From the NCBI GenBank assembly GCA_024635625.1, contig JAGXIQ010000002.1, positions 1 to 33,839 on the forward strand: 33,839 nucleotides of DNA, read 5' to 3'. A program made the translations under genes and the position numbers. Shown here piece after piece: positions 1 through 7,805 of the stretch (its first letter is position 1; each line of letters starts with the position of its first letter). The notes beneath the pieces are model-generated. The model worked only from the letters and a program-made list of their open reading frames with translations, did no database searches and had not been told where the DNA came from. This DNA is from Loktanella sp. GTDB lineage: Bacteria > Pseudomonadota > Alphaproteobacteria > Rhodobacterales > Rhodobacteraceae.

Positions 1-603
1 ATGGCCAAAAGATCTGGCGAACCACGCCTCTGAAACCTGCGAAGACACTCCTGCGCGGCGCAATACTTTCAGACGTTCGTCTTCGCGGTAAGGCCACAGA
101 CCTACACTAATCGCATCACGCCCTTTTCTGGAACTGCCCAGCACGTCCGGCGCCGCACCAATGGCATTGTCGATGCGGATCATACGGGCATCGAAAACTC
201 CAAGCAGGTGGGTGAGGGAGAATGCCCGCATCAACTCTCCGCCAGCCAACATCAGCAAGCCTGCAACGCGTGGACCGGCATTGGGTAACATGCAAAAGCG
301 CGTGCATTCCCATATCAACGGGCTGCTGATCGGTCCGGTCATCAGATCGGCGAAATGATCGTTGACCATTGTGCGCCCCGACATCGGCAAAAAGCGCATC
401 GACCCGCCATGAACCCCCGGCGTCTCCTCCCAGATAACATACAAGGGATTCATGGTGTCATACTCATCATGTTCCCACCCCCTCTCATCGACTGTAACTT
501 CCCACTTGAGGCGGTCCCGGAACTGGCTTGCCCGGTCGTGGTGCATACTGGCTTGCAAGTCTGGATATTGGTTCAGGTCGTTTGCATAAAGATAGCGGAT
601 CAT
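1..603 (-). CDS. luxI: LuxI-family acyl-homoserine-lactone synthase (3' end cut by window)
   Basis: The frame is open from an ATG at 603 down to base 1, giving 201 residues with no stop, so only a short C-terminal tail is missing (family length is about 200-230). It shows the family signature in order: R31 and W34, the acidic trio E44, D46 and D49, R70 in GSMRFLP, and E99/R102 in WECTRF. Such enzymes make N-acyl-homoserine lactones from S-adenosylmethionine and an acyl donor in the cytoplasm. A GGGGA ribosome site lies about 8 bases before the ATG. The luxR-type gene lies 75 bases upstream on the same strand, the usual receptor-synthase pairing. Acyl-chain specificity cannot be read from the sequence. 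Confidence 0.93.
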   Translation of the reverse strand, partial: MIRYLYANDLNQYPDLQASMHHDRASQFRDRLKWEVTVDERGWEHDEYDTMNPLYVIWEETPGVHGGSMRFLPMSGRTMVNDHFADLMTGPISSPLIWECTRFCMLPNAGPRVAGLLMLAGGELMRAFSLTHLLGVFDARMIRIDNAIGAAPDVLGSSRKGRDAISVGLWPYREDERLKVLRRAGVSSQVSEAWFARSFGH

Positions 604-678
604 GGTGAAGGTCCCCGTCGTTGTGATGAGGTATCCTTCTGCGCATGTGGTTAATCAGATCGTCAGGCACCGTTCGCT

Positions 679-1467
679 TTACGAACCTGATGCAACGCCC
701 GGCTCTGCTTCCCGTCCGGGCCAACCACCGGGAGCATCCTTTGCTGCGCCTCCAACCACGATCAGACCCTCGGCTAACGCCCGGGCCACCGCGTGGACAG
801 TATTCAACGCCCCCAATTTGTGAGGCGCGCTTTCGATATAGGCCCGCAACGTGTGCTCAGAGATTGACAACATATCGGCAGCCTGTCCGCGGGAATAACC
901 CATCGCCAAAAAGGTCAACGCATCAACCTCTCTTGGCGATAAGGGTCGCACGGCGTCAGGCGTTCGCCCTTTCTGAAGTTGCAGTGCCTTTGCGTTCAGA
1001 TAATGAGATATTACGATAAGATCGCGCTGGTTTTTCATCATAAAGGCCTCCCACTCTGCGTCCGAACAGGTATGCGACAGGGTAAACAAAGCGAACTGCC
1101 CATTCGGACCGCGGATCGGAATTGAAAACCCCTGATTTCCAACGCCAAAGCTTAACGAGTCTGCCCGTAGAGCCCGGGCTGCCTTGGAGGACCAATCCAA
1201 GCGCTTCCAGTCGACCGGGTGAAACCGGTGGAAGCATCCCAAGACGACCGGATCGGCCCTTATATAGTCTTGATCCTGGTAACGTTGCGCCCACGCCGGG
1301 CTGTAAGTGCCAAACCCGTATTGATCCCCATCGACGCTTATCCAGTGATAAACGACATGGTCGATTTCCAACACTGACCGTAAATCGACGATCAGAATTT
1401 GTATCTGATCAAGCCGATCGGTAGATTCGAGGTCCTGCAAAAAGCGGTTCAACTTGTTCCGCATCAC
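679..1467 (-). CDS. luxR: LuxR-family quorum-sensing transcriptional regulator
   Basis: A 262-residue protein with an N-terminal autoinducer-binding domain (about residues 15-160) and a C-terminal LuxR helix-turn-helix (about 175-238, starting LSPREVDALTFLA). Residues that contact the lactone in TraR-like receptors are present: W59, Y63, D72-P73 and W87. The first codon is GTG at 1467; an ATG follows directly at 1464 and either may be used. The start lies 59 bases inside the preceding small gene, so translation may be coupled. A 24-residue Gly/Ala/Pro-rich tail after the HTH is longer than usual. It probably senses the signal made by the adjacent LuxI and controls luxI and other targets; the regulon is unknown. 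Confidence 0.92.
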   Translation of the reverse strand: MMRNKLNRFLQDLESTDRLDQIQILIVDLRSVLEIDHVVYHWISVDGDQYGFGTYSPAWAQRYQDQDYIRADPVVLGCFHRFHPVDWKRLDWSSKAARALRADSLSFGVGNQGFSIPIRGPNGQFALFTLSHTCSDAEWEAFMMKNQRDLIVISHYLNAKALQLQKGRTPDAVRPLSPREVDALTFLAMGYSRGQAADMLSISEHTLRAYIESAPHKLGALNTVHAVARALAEGLIVVGGAAKDAPGGWPGREAEPGVASGS

Positions 1468-1624
1468 TACGCACCCGACCCGAAGGCCCCTCGGACGACG
1501 ACGTTATTTCGGCCGATGCCACGATCGCGGCTTCGCGCATCCGCTCCGCCACCAGCGGCAGACCGTTTTTCGACGCGAAGGACTCCAAATCGGCCAAAAC
1601 GTCGATGATCCACTTATGTCCCAT
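1409..1624 (-). CDS. small conserved protein preceding luxR
   Basis: A 71-residue protein beginning MGHKWIIDVLADLESFA. I chose the ATG at 1624 because AGGGGAG lies 8 bases before it; an in-frame ATG at 1657 has no such site. From memory, a similar short protein precedes luxR in other Rhodobacterales, but I cannot verify this and know no function. It has no signal peptide or membrane segment; the N-terminal half looks amphipathic and helical. Its 3' end overlaps the luxR start by 59 bases. It is the first gene of the minus-strand quorum-sensing module. Confidence 0.72.
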   Translation of the reverse strand: MGHKWIIDVLADLESFASKNGLPLVAERMREAAIVASAEITSSSEGPSGRVRSDAEQVEPLFAGPRIYRSA

Positions 1625-1646
1625 GGCCACACTCCCCTGCGAATGG

Positions 1647-1661
1647 TTAACGATCATTTAA
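1647..1661. promoter_or_regulatory. CtrA-type box TTAA-N7-TTAA
   Basis: An exact TTAA-N7-TTAA motif lies 22 bases before the start of the small gene that opens the luxR-luxI module. This is the consensus for the response regulator CtrA of alphaproteobacteria. Being so near the start codon, it would most simply act as a roadblock or in an overlapping promoter. Function is inferred from the motif only. Confidence 0.45.
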
Positions 1662-1762
1662 CAATTCACGGTAGCATGGCCAAAATTAACAGAATACTCA
1701 CTGGTTCAGTCCCACCAGATATGGGGAGGGTCCATCGCACCAACCAACTGTTGAAAATATGT

Positions 1763-1778
1763 GCGTTCGGCAGAACGC
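1763..1778. promoter_or_regulatory. 16-bp dyad upstream of luxR module (possible LuxR or other operator)
   Basis: A perfect 6-bp inverted repeat with a 4-base spacer (GCGTTC-GGCA-GAACGC). It is followed on the minus strand by AT-rich CATATT (1756-1761) and preceded by TTGCAA (1782-1787). A perfect 12-bp palindrome CAAGTTAACTTG lies at 1819-1830, and its half CAAGTTAA recurs at 1784-1791. The binding protein is unknown. Confidence 0.35.
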
Positions 1779-1872
1779 GCGTTGCAAGTTAAATCATTAA
1801 GCCGGTCACATGCACGACCAAGTTAACTTGTGGGATGGCTTTCCTAAGCGATCGCATCCCATCAAGGCAGAC

Positions 1873-1904
1873 AAAAAAAGGCGCCTGCCCTGCGGCAGAC
1901 GCCT
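1873..1904 (-). terminator. Rho-independent terminator of ccr
   Basis: Reading the minus strand, a GC-rich stem (11 positions with one internal mismatch, loop about 4 bases; 1879-1904) runs into seven T residues, 21 bases after the ccr stop codon. Confidence 0.85.
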
Positions 1905-1925
1905 CGTTTAAAAGTCTCACACAAT

Positions 1926-3206
1926 CTAGTCGCGGGCTTCGACCTGAGCATCCTCAAAGGTGCGCAGTCCGGTGCGCGGACTTTGCACCAGTACTGCCAT
2001 ATTCCCCGGCTTGTGTTCGTTCTTGCGCATTTTTGTGTGGGCCGCTGGAATGTCATCCCAACCAAAAACTTCAGACATGCAGGGATCAATGCGACGTTCC
2101 AGCATCAACTTGTTCGCGGCCGACGCTTGCTTAAGGTTGGCAAAGTGGCTCCCTTGCACCCGCTTCTGATGCATCCACAGGTAACGCACGTCGAAGGTCA
2201 GGTTATAGCCAGTCGTCCCAGCACAGATCACGACCATACCGCCGCGTTTGACCACGAAAACCGACACCGGGAAGGTCGCCTCGCCGGGATGCTCGAACAC
2301 CATGTCGACGTTGTTCCCTTTGCCCGTGATTTCCCAGATTGCCTTTCCGAACTTACGGGTTTCCGCGAACCACGCCTTGTATTCGTCAGTGTTCACTGTG
2401 GGCATCTGCCCCCAACAGTTGAAATCCTTACGGTTGATCACGCCTTTGGCCCCAAGTGACATAACGAACTCGCGTTTATCCTCGTCGCTGATGACGCCGA
2501 TGGCATTCGCACCCGCCGCGTTGATCAACTGGATCGCATAAGACCCAAGACCGCCAGAAGCGCCCCAGACCAACACGTTATCGCCGGGCTTAAGAATATG
2601 TGGGCGATGGCCAAAAAGCATGCGGTAGGCAGTCGCCAGCGTCAGCGTATAGCAAGCCGACTCTTCCCACGTCAGATGCTGCGGCCGCGCCATCAACTGC
2701 TGCGACTGTACGCAGGTGAACTGGGCGAAAGAGCCGTCGGGGGTCTCGTAGCCCCAAATCCGCTGAGATTCAGAGAACATCGGATCGCCGCCGTTGCATT
2801 CCTCGTCGTCGCCATCGTCCTGATTACAGTGGATGACAACTTCGTCGCCAACCTTCCAGCGTTTGACCTTATCACCCACAGCCCAGACGATACCCGACGC
2901 ATCCGAGCCGGCAATGTGGTAGTCAGCCTTGTGCACATCGAAGGGGCTGATTGGAATACCTAGACCGGCCCAAACACCGTTGTAGTTGACGCCAGCGGCC
3001 ATAACCATAACCAGCACCTCGTGGCTGTCCGGCTTGGGGCAGTCAACGACTTCTACTTGAAATGCCTGCTTTGGTTCACCGTGGCGTTCGCGACGGATTG
3101 TCCACGCATACATCTGGTCCGGCACATGGCCCAGGGGGGGCATTTCGCCCACCTCGTAAAGGGGTTTCGCTCCGGTCTTGGTGCCGGGGTTCAGGTCTAG
3201 GGCCAT
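1926..3206 (-). CDS. ccr: crotonyl-CoA carboxylase/reductase
   Basis: A 426-residue zinc-less medium-chain dehydrogenase/reductase that reductively carboxylates crotonyl-CoA with NADPH and CO2 to ethylmalonyl-CoA, the defining step of the ethylmalonyl-CoA pathway. The sequence closely follows the Rhodobacter enzyme: N-terminal LYEVGEMPPLGHVPDQMYAW, the acidic HCNQDDGDDEECNGGDPMF segment, the nucleotide-binding WGASGGLGSYAIQL, and the C-terminal GSHFANLKQASAANKLM. The ATG at 3206 gives the Rhodobacter-like start MALDLNP and has GGAG 6 bases upstream; in-frame ATGs at 3218 and 3230 are alternatives. A strong terminator follows. A likely promoter lies at 3267-3294, so ccr can be expressed separately from the acyltransferase gene 112 bases upstream. 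Confidence 0.97.
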   Translation of the reverse strand: MALDLNPGTKTGAKPLYEVGEMPPLGHVPDQMYAWTIRRERHGEPKQAFQVEVVDCPKPDSHEVLVMVMAAGVNYNGVWAGLGIPISPFDVHKADYHIAGSDASGIVWAVGDKVKRWKVGDEVVIHCNQDDGDDEECNGGDPMFSESQRIWGYETPDGSFAQFTCVQSQQLMARPQHLTWEESACYTLTLATAYRMLFGHRPHILKPGDNVLVWGASGGLGSYAIQLINAAGANAIGVISDEDKREFVMSLGAKGVINRKDFNCWGQMPTVNTDEYKAWFAETRKFGKAIWEITGKGNNVDMVFEHPGEATFPVSVFVVKRGGMVVICAGTTGYNLTFDVRYLWMHQKRVQGSHFANLKQASAANKLMLERRIDPCMSEVFGWDDIPAAHTKMRKNEHKPGNMAVLVQSPRTGLRTFEDAQVEARD

Positions 3207-3266
3207 CTCCGTCTCCATCGTCTTATCCATCAACTCGCCGCACCGCAGAATCGGCGCCTGCCAACC

Positions 3267-3294
3267 ATTATGCAATCGCAGCGTAACGATGCAA
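3267..3294 (-). promoter_or_regulatory. probable sigma-70 promoter of ccr
   Basis: On the minus strand TTGCAT (3289-3294) and CATAAT (3267-3272) are separated by 16 bases, predicting a leader of about 55 bases before the ccr ATG. TTGCAT occurs a second time overlapping the -10 element (3270-3275), giving a 19-base direct repeat that could also be an operator. Confidence 0.5.
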
Positions 3295-3318
3295 CCCCTC
3301 AGGTACATATTTTGTAAT

Positions 3319-4707
3319 TTAATTACTCGACGGAATTTCGGCTTTCTCAAAATGATGTGCGATGCTGTTGGCATAATACGGCAGCACATCCTGCCCGCGG
3401 TCCGTTATGTTGACCGCGTCCGCTGTCACTTTGATCAGTCCCCGTTCAGCAAACCGGCTAAGCGTATCGTCCACAAGTGTCGCAGGGGATCGCTGCGGAA
3501 GCGGCATCTGCCGAGAGTGCAACGCATCCAAGCACGCGGTTGTCTCTTTCAGCAGCGTGTCGGGGGTCAGGCCCGGGTTTTGCAGCAACAAGCGTGCAAT
3601 CAGAGGACTAGCAAGTACCGGCACCACCTCTCTGACGCGCGACATTAGTTCCAGCGCTACGGCCTCTGTCGGATCGCTGGCCACCTCGGGATGGTCGCGC
3701 AGAAAAAGGGATAATTCCAACGGTTGCCCAAACCCTACGGACGCCGTCCCAAACCCATCGAAACCGCCCGTTAAGCGCGACCACAAATGCGCACTGACGC
3801 CGCGCACCACCGTCATTGCAGGCGGGCGAAAGCGCCGCACGCCGCGCTTGTCGGCGTTGATTAGGAATTGATCCTCTAGCACTCGGTCGTAGTTCAGGCC
3901 GACCGGTACAAAGATGACATCCCGCTTACCCGGTTTGTAATTACTGACGATGTAACTCAATAAACCCAGCTTAGGTGCCTTCACCTCTCCGTTCAGGGAT
4001 AGACTGCCTTCTGGGAACATGGCTTGCGTAACGCCACCATCCGTTGCCATTTGGACGTACCGCGCAAGTACGCGGCGATACAGGTCGCCCCGCGACCGCC
4101 GTCGTATGAAATACGCCCCAAGCATTCGGATCAATCCTGACAATGGCCAGACCCGCGCCCATTCGCCCACGGCATAAGACAACGCCCCGGCCCGACTGAC
4201 AAGATAGGTGACGAGAACATAATCCATGTTGCTGCGGTGGTTCATGACGAAAATGATCGTTGCCTGCGGATCCAACTTCTCAAGTTCTTGTCGCGGAAAC
4301 GTCGCGATGCGAACCCGGTAAAGCGTGTTCGACAGAAAACGGGCCAGACGCATCCCGAAAGAGAAATATGCCGTCGCGGAAAAACCGGGGACAATTTCGC
4401 GGGCGTAAGACTTTGCTTTTTCGAAAGCCACATTTTCGGGCACGTCATTGGCGCGCGCATGATCGACGATCGCCTGAGTGACTTCGGGATCGTAGATCAA
4501 GCGTTGGATCATGTCATATCGACGCGCCAATTTGAACGGCTCGATCGGCCGCGCAAGCCTTTTGTTCAGTCGCGCAATCACCCGCTCTGCCCGTTTGCGA
4601 AAGAACCAGCGGACCGAAGGGAATAAAAAATGCGATGCAAAGGTCACCGCCGCGAAGAGCACGATGAGGACAAAGGCCCAGAGCGGCAAGATCACGGGGT
4701 GCGTCAT
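3319..4707 (-). CDS. PlsB-like glycerol-3-phosphate/phospholipid acyltransferase
   Basis: A 462-residue membrane-associated acyltransferase. One N-terminal hydrophobic segment (about residues 6-28) precedes a catalytic domain with the four family blocks: NHRSNMD (the H-x4-D motif), GAYFIRRRSRG, FPEGSLS and VPVGLNYDRV. It should transfer an acyl chain to glycerol 3-phosphate or a related acceptor in phospholipid synthesis at the inner membrane. I chose the ATG at 4707 because the 25 extra residues from an ATG at 4782 look non-protein-like and cover the ecm promoter. However, 4782 does have AGGA 5 bases upstream and remains possible. The gene is divergent from ecm and lies upstream of ccr on the same strand. 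The exact acceptor is uncertain. Confidence 0.88.
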   Translation of the reverse strand: MTHPVILPLWAFVLIVLFAAVTFASHFLFPSVRWFFRKRAERVIARLNKRLARPIEPFKLARRYDMIQRLIYDPEVTQAIVDHARANDVPENVAFEKAKSYAREIVPGFSATAYFSFGMRLARFLSNTLYRVRIATFPRQELEKLDPQATIIFVMNHRSNMDYVLVTYLVSRAGALSYAVGEWARVWPLSGLIRMLGAYFIRRRSRGDLYRRVLARYVQMATDGGVTQAMFPEGSLSLNGEVKAPKLGLLSYIVSNYKPGKRDVIFVPVGLNYDRVLEDQFLINADKRGVRRFRPPAMTVVRGVSAHLWSRLTGGFDGFGTASVGFGQPLELSLFLRDHPEVASDPTEAVALELMSRVREVVPVLASPLIARLLLQNPGLTPDTLLKETTACLDALHSRQMPLPQRSPATLVDDTLSRFAERGLIKVTADAVNITDRGQDVLPYYANSIAHHFEKAEIPSSN

Positions 4708-4767
4708 GTCATGACCGTGACAGGTTTGCGCGCGTGCGTAAATCCCGCCATGCTGCACCGCGGCACC

Positions 4768-4795
4768 TTGACCGGGTTTCATAGTTTCCTATAAC
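4768..4795 (+). promoter_or_regulatory. probable sigma-70 promoter of ecm
   Basis: TTGACC (4768-4773) and TATAAC (4790-4795) are spaced by 16 bases, predicting transcription from about 4802 and a 45-base leader. In that leader AAGTTACG (4798-4805) and AAGTTGCG (4813-4820) form a 15-base-period direct repeat that may be an operator. Confidence 0.55.
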
Positions 4796-4846
4796 CGAAG
4801 TTACGCGAAATAAAGTTGCGTTAAAGATTTCGAAAGGATTCGCCCC

Positions 4847-6802
4847 ATGACTGATCGCCCTTGGCTGTTTCGCACATATGCTGGCCACTCTACCGCAAAG
4901 GCATCAAACGCCCTGTATCGCGGAAATCTGGCAAAGGGGCAGACAGGTCTGTCAGTTGCATTCGATTTGCCGACCCAGACCGGCTATGACAGCGATCATG
5001 AATTGGCAAAAGGCGAGGTTGGCAAGGTCGGCGTCCCAGTCAATCACCTTGGCGACATGCGCGCACTATTTGACGACATTCCGTTGGATCAGATGAATAC
5101 CTCGATGACAATCAACGCCACGGCACCCTGGCTTTTGTCGCTGTATATTGCCGTGGCCGAAGAACAAGGCGCAGATATTTCCGCGCTACAGGGCACGGTT
5201 CAGAACGATATCATCAAGGAATATCTATCACGCGGCACTTATATTTGCCCACCTGCGCCATCGCTACGCATGATTACCGATGTGGCGGCATATACGCGTG
5301 AATACTTGCCCAAATGGAATCCGATGAATGTCTGCTCTTATCATTTGCAGGAAGCGGGCGCCACACCAGAGGAAGAATTGGCTTTTGCCCTTGCAACCGC
5401 AACGGCAGTGCTGGACGATCTGAAAACCAAGGTACCTTCCGAAAACTTCCCGGAAATGGTCGGACGCATTTCCTTTTTCGTGAATGCGGGCATTCGTTTC
5501 GTGACCGAGTTGTGCAAAATGCGCGCCTTTGTCGCGCTTTGGGATGAAATTTGTCGGGACCGATATGGTGTCGAAGATGCGAAATATCGTCGCTTCCGGT
5601 ACGGTGTTCAGGTCAATTCCCTTGGCCTGACTGAACAGCAACCCGAAAACAACGTCTACCGCATCCTGATTGAAATGCTGGCCGTGACACTTTCCAAAAA
5701 TGCGCGCGCCCGCGCGGTCCAATTGCCAGCGTGGAACGAAGCCTTGGGGTTGCCGCGCCCATGGGACCAGCAATGGTCTCTGCGGATGCAACAGATCTTG
5801 GCGTATGAGACTGATTTGCTAGAATACGACGATCTTTTCGACGGCAACCCGGCGATAGACCGTAAAGTCGCGGCACTGATGGACGGTGCGCGCGCCGAAT
5901 TGGCGACAATTGACGGCATGGGCGGCGCTGTTGAAGCAATTGCCTACATGAAAGGTCGCCTTGTCGAAAGCAACGCCGCCAGAATCGTTGGTATCGAAAC
6001 CGGAACGACAACAGTTATCGGCGTGAACCGATGGCAAGCAGGAGAGCCTTCTCCACTGACAGCTGGCGAAGATGCCATCATGGTTGCAGACGCGGCGGCC
6101 GAAGCGGATCAGTTGAGCCGATTGGCCGTTTGGAAACAGGACCGCGATGCGACAGAGGTCCAGCAGGCACTGGCGGCATTGCGAAAGGCGGCACTGGACG
6201 GTTCGAATATTATGCCCCCTTCCATCATCGCAGCGCGGGCTGGCGTGACGACAGGTGAATGGGCGGACGTCGTGCGTGAAGCTTTCGGCCAATACCGCGC
6301 GCCCACTGGGGTAAGTCAGGCCATGTCGAACAGGACCGAAAACCTGGACGAAATTCGAGATCGGGTCAACGCGGTTTCTGCCAAATTGGGGCGTCGGTTG
6401 AAATTCCTTGTCGGCAAACCGGGACTCGATGGGCACTCTAATGGGGCAGAACAAATTGCGACCCGCGCGCGCGATTGTGGCATGGATATTGCCTATGAGG
6501 GTATTCGCCTAACGCCTGACGAATTGGTCACTGCAGCGCAGGAAGGCGATGTTCATGTCATCGGCCTGTCAATCCTATCTGGATCGCACCTTCCCCTTAT
6601 AGAAAGCTTTATGGCGAAATTACATGTAGCGGGTCTAAGTCATATTCCTGTCATCGCAGGCGGAATTATCCCCGACGATGACGCGCAGAAGTTGTATGAA
6701 ATGGGTGTTGCCCGGATATATACGCCAAAGGATTTCCAGTTAAACCGCATTATGGATGATATCGTCACCCTGGTAGATGCGCCAACTTTAGCTGCACAAT
6801 AG
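4847..6802 (+). CDS. ecm: (2R)-ethylmalonyl-CoA mutase, coenzyme B12-dependent
   Basis: A 651-residue single-chain mutase that converts ethylmalonyl-CoA to methylsuccinyl-CoA using adenosylcobalamin, two steps after Ccr (an epimerase acts between). It has the large CoA-binding barrel (FDLPTQTGYDSDH near the start, GTVQNDIIKEYLSRGTYI and NPMNVCSYHLQEAG in the middle) and a C-terminal B12 domain. That domain carries the DxHxxG motif D528-G-H530, followed by GLSILSGSHL and IAGGIIPDDD. The short N-terminus (MTDRPWLFRTYAGHSTA) and the divergent position next to ccr fit ethylmalonyl-CoA rather than methylmalonyl-CoA mutase. An AAAGGA ribosome site precedes the ATG. Confidence 0.95.
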   Translation: MTDRPWLFRTYAGHSTAKASNALYRGNLAKGQTGLSVAFDLPTQTGYDSDHELAKGEVGKVGVPVNHLGDMRALFDDIPLDQMNTSMTINATAPWLLSLYIAVAEEQGADISALQGTVQNDIIKEYLSRGTYICPPAPSLRMITDVAAYTREYLPKWNPMNVCSYHLQEAGATPEEELAFALATATAVLDDLKTKVPSENFPEMVGRISFFVNAGIRFVTELCKMRAFVALWDEICRDRYGVEDAKYRRFRYGVQVNSLGLTEQQPENNVYRILIEMLAVTLSKNARARAVQLPAWNEALGLPRPWDQQWSLRMQQILAYETDLLEYDDLFDGNPAIDRKVAALMDGARAELATIDGMGGAVEAIAYMKGRLVESNAARIVGIETGTTTVIGVNRWQAGEPSPLTAGEDAIMVADAAAEADQLSRLAVWKQDRDATEVQQALAALRKAALDGSNIMPPSIIAARAGVTTGEWADVVREAFGQYRAPTGVSQAMSNRTENLDEIRDRVNAVSAKLGRRLKFLVGKPGLDGHSNGAEQIATRARDCGMDIAYEGIRLTPDELVTAAQEGDVHVIGLSILSGSHLPLIESFMAKLHVAGLSHIPVIAGGIIPDDDAQKLYEMGVARIYTPKDFQLNRIMDDIVTLVDAPTLAAQ

Positions 6803-6857
6803 AACAGGAGTATTGAATTATTAACGACTTTTCGGCAAACGGAGTCTATGAGCATGT

Positions 6858-6874
6858 GCGGGACTGTTTCCCGC
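6858..6874 (+). other. small hairpin in the leader of the H-NS-like gene
   Basis: GCGGGA and TCCCGC pair around a 5-base loop, 22 bases before the start codon of the H-NS-like gene. No T run follows, so it looks like a leader structure more than a terminator of ecm. Confidence 0.3.
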
Positions 6875-6895
6875 GTAACTTTCATGGAGAAGATA

Positions 6896-7228
6896 ATGAA
6901 AGCCGAATTAAAGTCGATGACCCGCAAGGAACTGGAAAAGCTTCGTAAGGACGTCGATGCAGCCATTCAGACCGTCGAAGCCCGCGAATTGAAGATGGCA
7001 CATGACGCCGCGACCAAGGCTGCCGCCGATTTCGGATTTTCGCTGGCTGACTTCAGCGATATGCCCGAAACTCTGAAGCGCGGTAGCAAGGGACCGAAGA
7101 CGATTTCTGCCCCTAAGTATCGTAATCCGGCCGATGCAACCCAAACATGGACGGGAAAAGGTCGTCAACCAGAATGGTACAAGCTGGAAATGGCAAAAGG
7201 CACAGACCCGCAAACGCTGGAAATCTAA
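6896..7228 (+). CDS. H-NS family nucleoid protein (HvrA/Spb-like)
   Basis: A 110-residue protein with an N-terminal helical, probably coiled-coil oligomerisation region (about 1-55), a linker, and the C-terminal H-NS DNA-binding motif KYRNPADATQTWTGKGRQPEW. In the family this motif (consensus TWxGxGRxPxW) inserts into AT-rich minor groove. The start is the ATG at 6896, preceded by GGAGA; upstream in-frame ATGs at 6848 and 6884 are less favoured. Proteins of this type in Rhodobacter (HvrA) are trans-acting regulators. Its targets here are unknown. It lies 93 bases after ecm on the same strand and may be partly cotranscribed. Confidence 0.88.
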   Translation: MKAELKSMTRKELEKLRKDVDAAIQTVEARELKMAHDAATKAAADFGFSLADFSDMPETLKRGSKGPKTISAPKYRNPADATQTWTGKGRQPEWYKLEMAKGTDPQTLEI

Positions 7229-7232
7229 TCCA

Positions 7233-7745
7233 CTAACGCTGGGCACGGCGCAGATCGTCATAGGTATAAGCCTCTGCGATCTCGCCGTCGGCGCCTTTTC
7301 GGAACTGCGGGGCAACGGGTAAACATCCGACCCCGCAAACCTGGCGTACGAATTTGGCGCGCCCGTCGATATACCAGAACCGACCACCGGGCGTCGCGAC
7401 AAAGCCGTCCATATAATATGCGCTGTCGCTTTCCACATCGATGGTGCTTGGCATCTCGTTGAAATATCCATCATCATAGGCACCGTGCGTGTGGTAGGAC
7501 GCCACAACGGCTAGGTCGTCGGGAAAGTCCGCAGCACAGCTTGCCATGTCGCCTGGGATAGGATTCGTCGCCACTAGATTGCCTGTACGATCCAAACCCA
7601 GATAGCCGCAATATTCCCGCTTTTTTTCAAATGACAGGCTTTGCAGTCCTGTAAGGACATCTCGCGCCAAGGCGAGCTCTTGCGCATTCTGCGCATGAAG
7701 AGGTGTCACTGCGATGGTAAACAACAATGCAATCCGGCGCAGCAT
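7233..7745 (-). CDS. exported DUF4329 (JAB/MPN-like) protein
   Basis: A 170-residue protein with an N-terminal signal peptide ([19 protein letters not shown], cut near residue 19). It then has a DUF4329-type region containing SYHTHGAY and PSTIDVESD. The H-T-H followed by S-x-x-D resembles the JAMM metal site of Mov34/JAB hydrolases. AAAAGGAAA lies just before the ATG at 7745, and in-frame codons further upstream run into deoD. Four cysteines (positions near CGYLG, CAAD, CGVGC) suggest periplasmic disulfides. Members of this family occur in toxins and as standalone exported proteins; substrate and role are unknown. It is convergent with the H-NS-like gene and divergent from deoD. Confidence 0.75.
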   Translation of the reverse strand: MLRRIALLFTIAVTPLHAQNAQELALARDVLTGLQSLSFEKKREYCGYLGLDRTGNLVATNPIPGDMASCAADFPDDLAVVASYHTHGAYDDGYFNEMPSTIDVESDSAYYMDGFVATPGGRFWYIDGRAKFVRQVCGVGCLPVAPQFRKGADGEIAEAYTYDDLRRAQR

Positions 7746-7805
7746 GGCTTTCCTTTTCAGGCGATTTCGCACAATAGTCGCGGCAAACGCAAAGGAAACC
7801 AAGAC

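Noticed and set aside
4708-4782. 25-residue N-terminal extension of the PlsB-like protein from the ATG at 4782
   Set aside because: It has a possible AGGA site, but the peptide looks random (several His and Cys) and the DNA carries the divergent ecm promoter; kept only as an alternative start.
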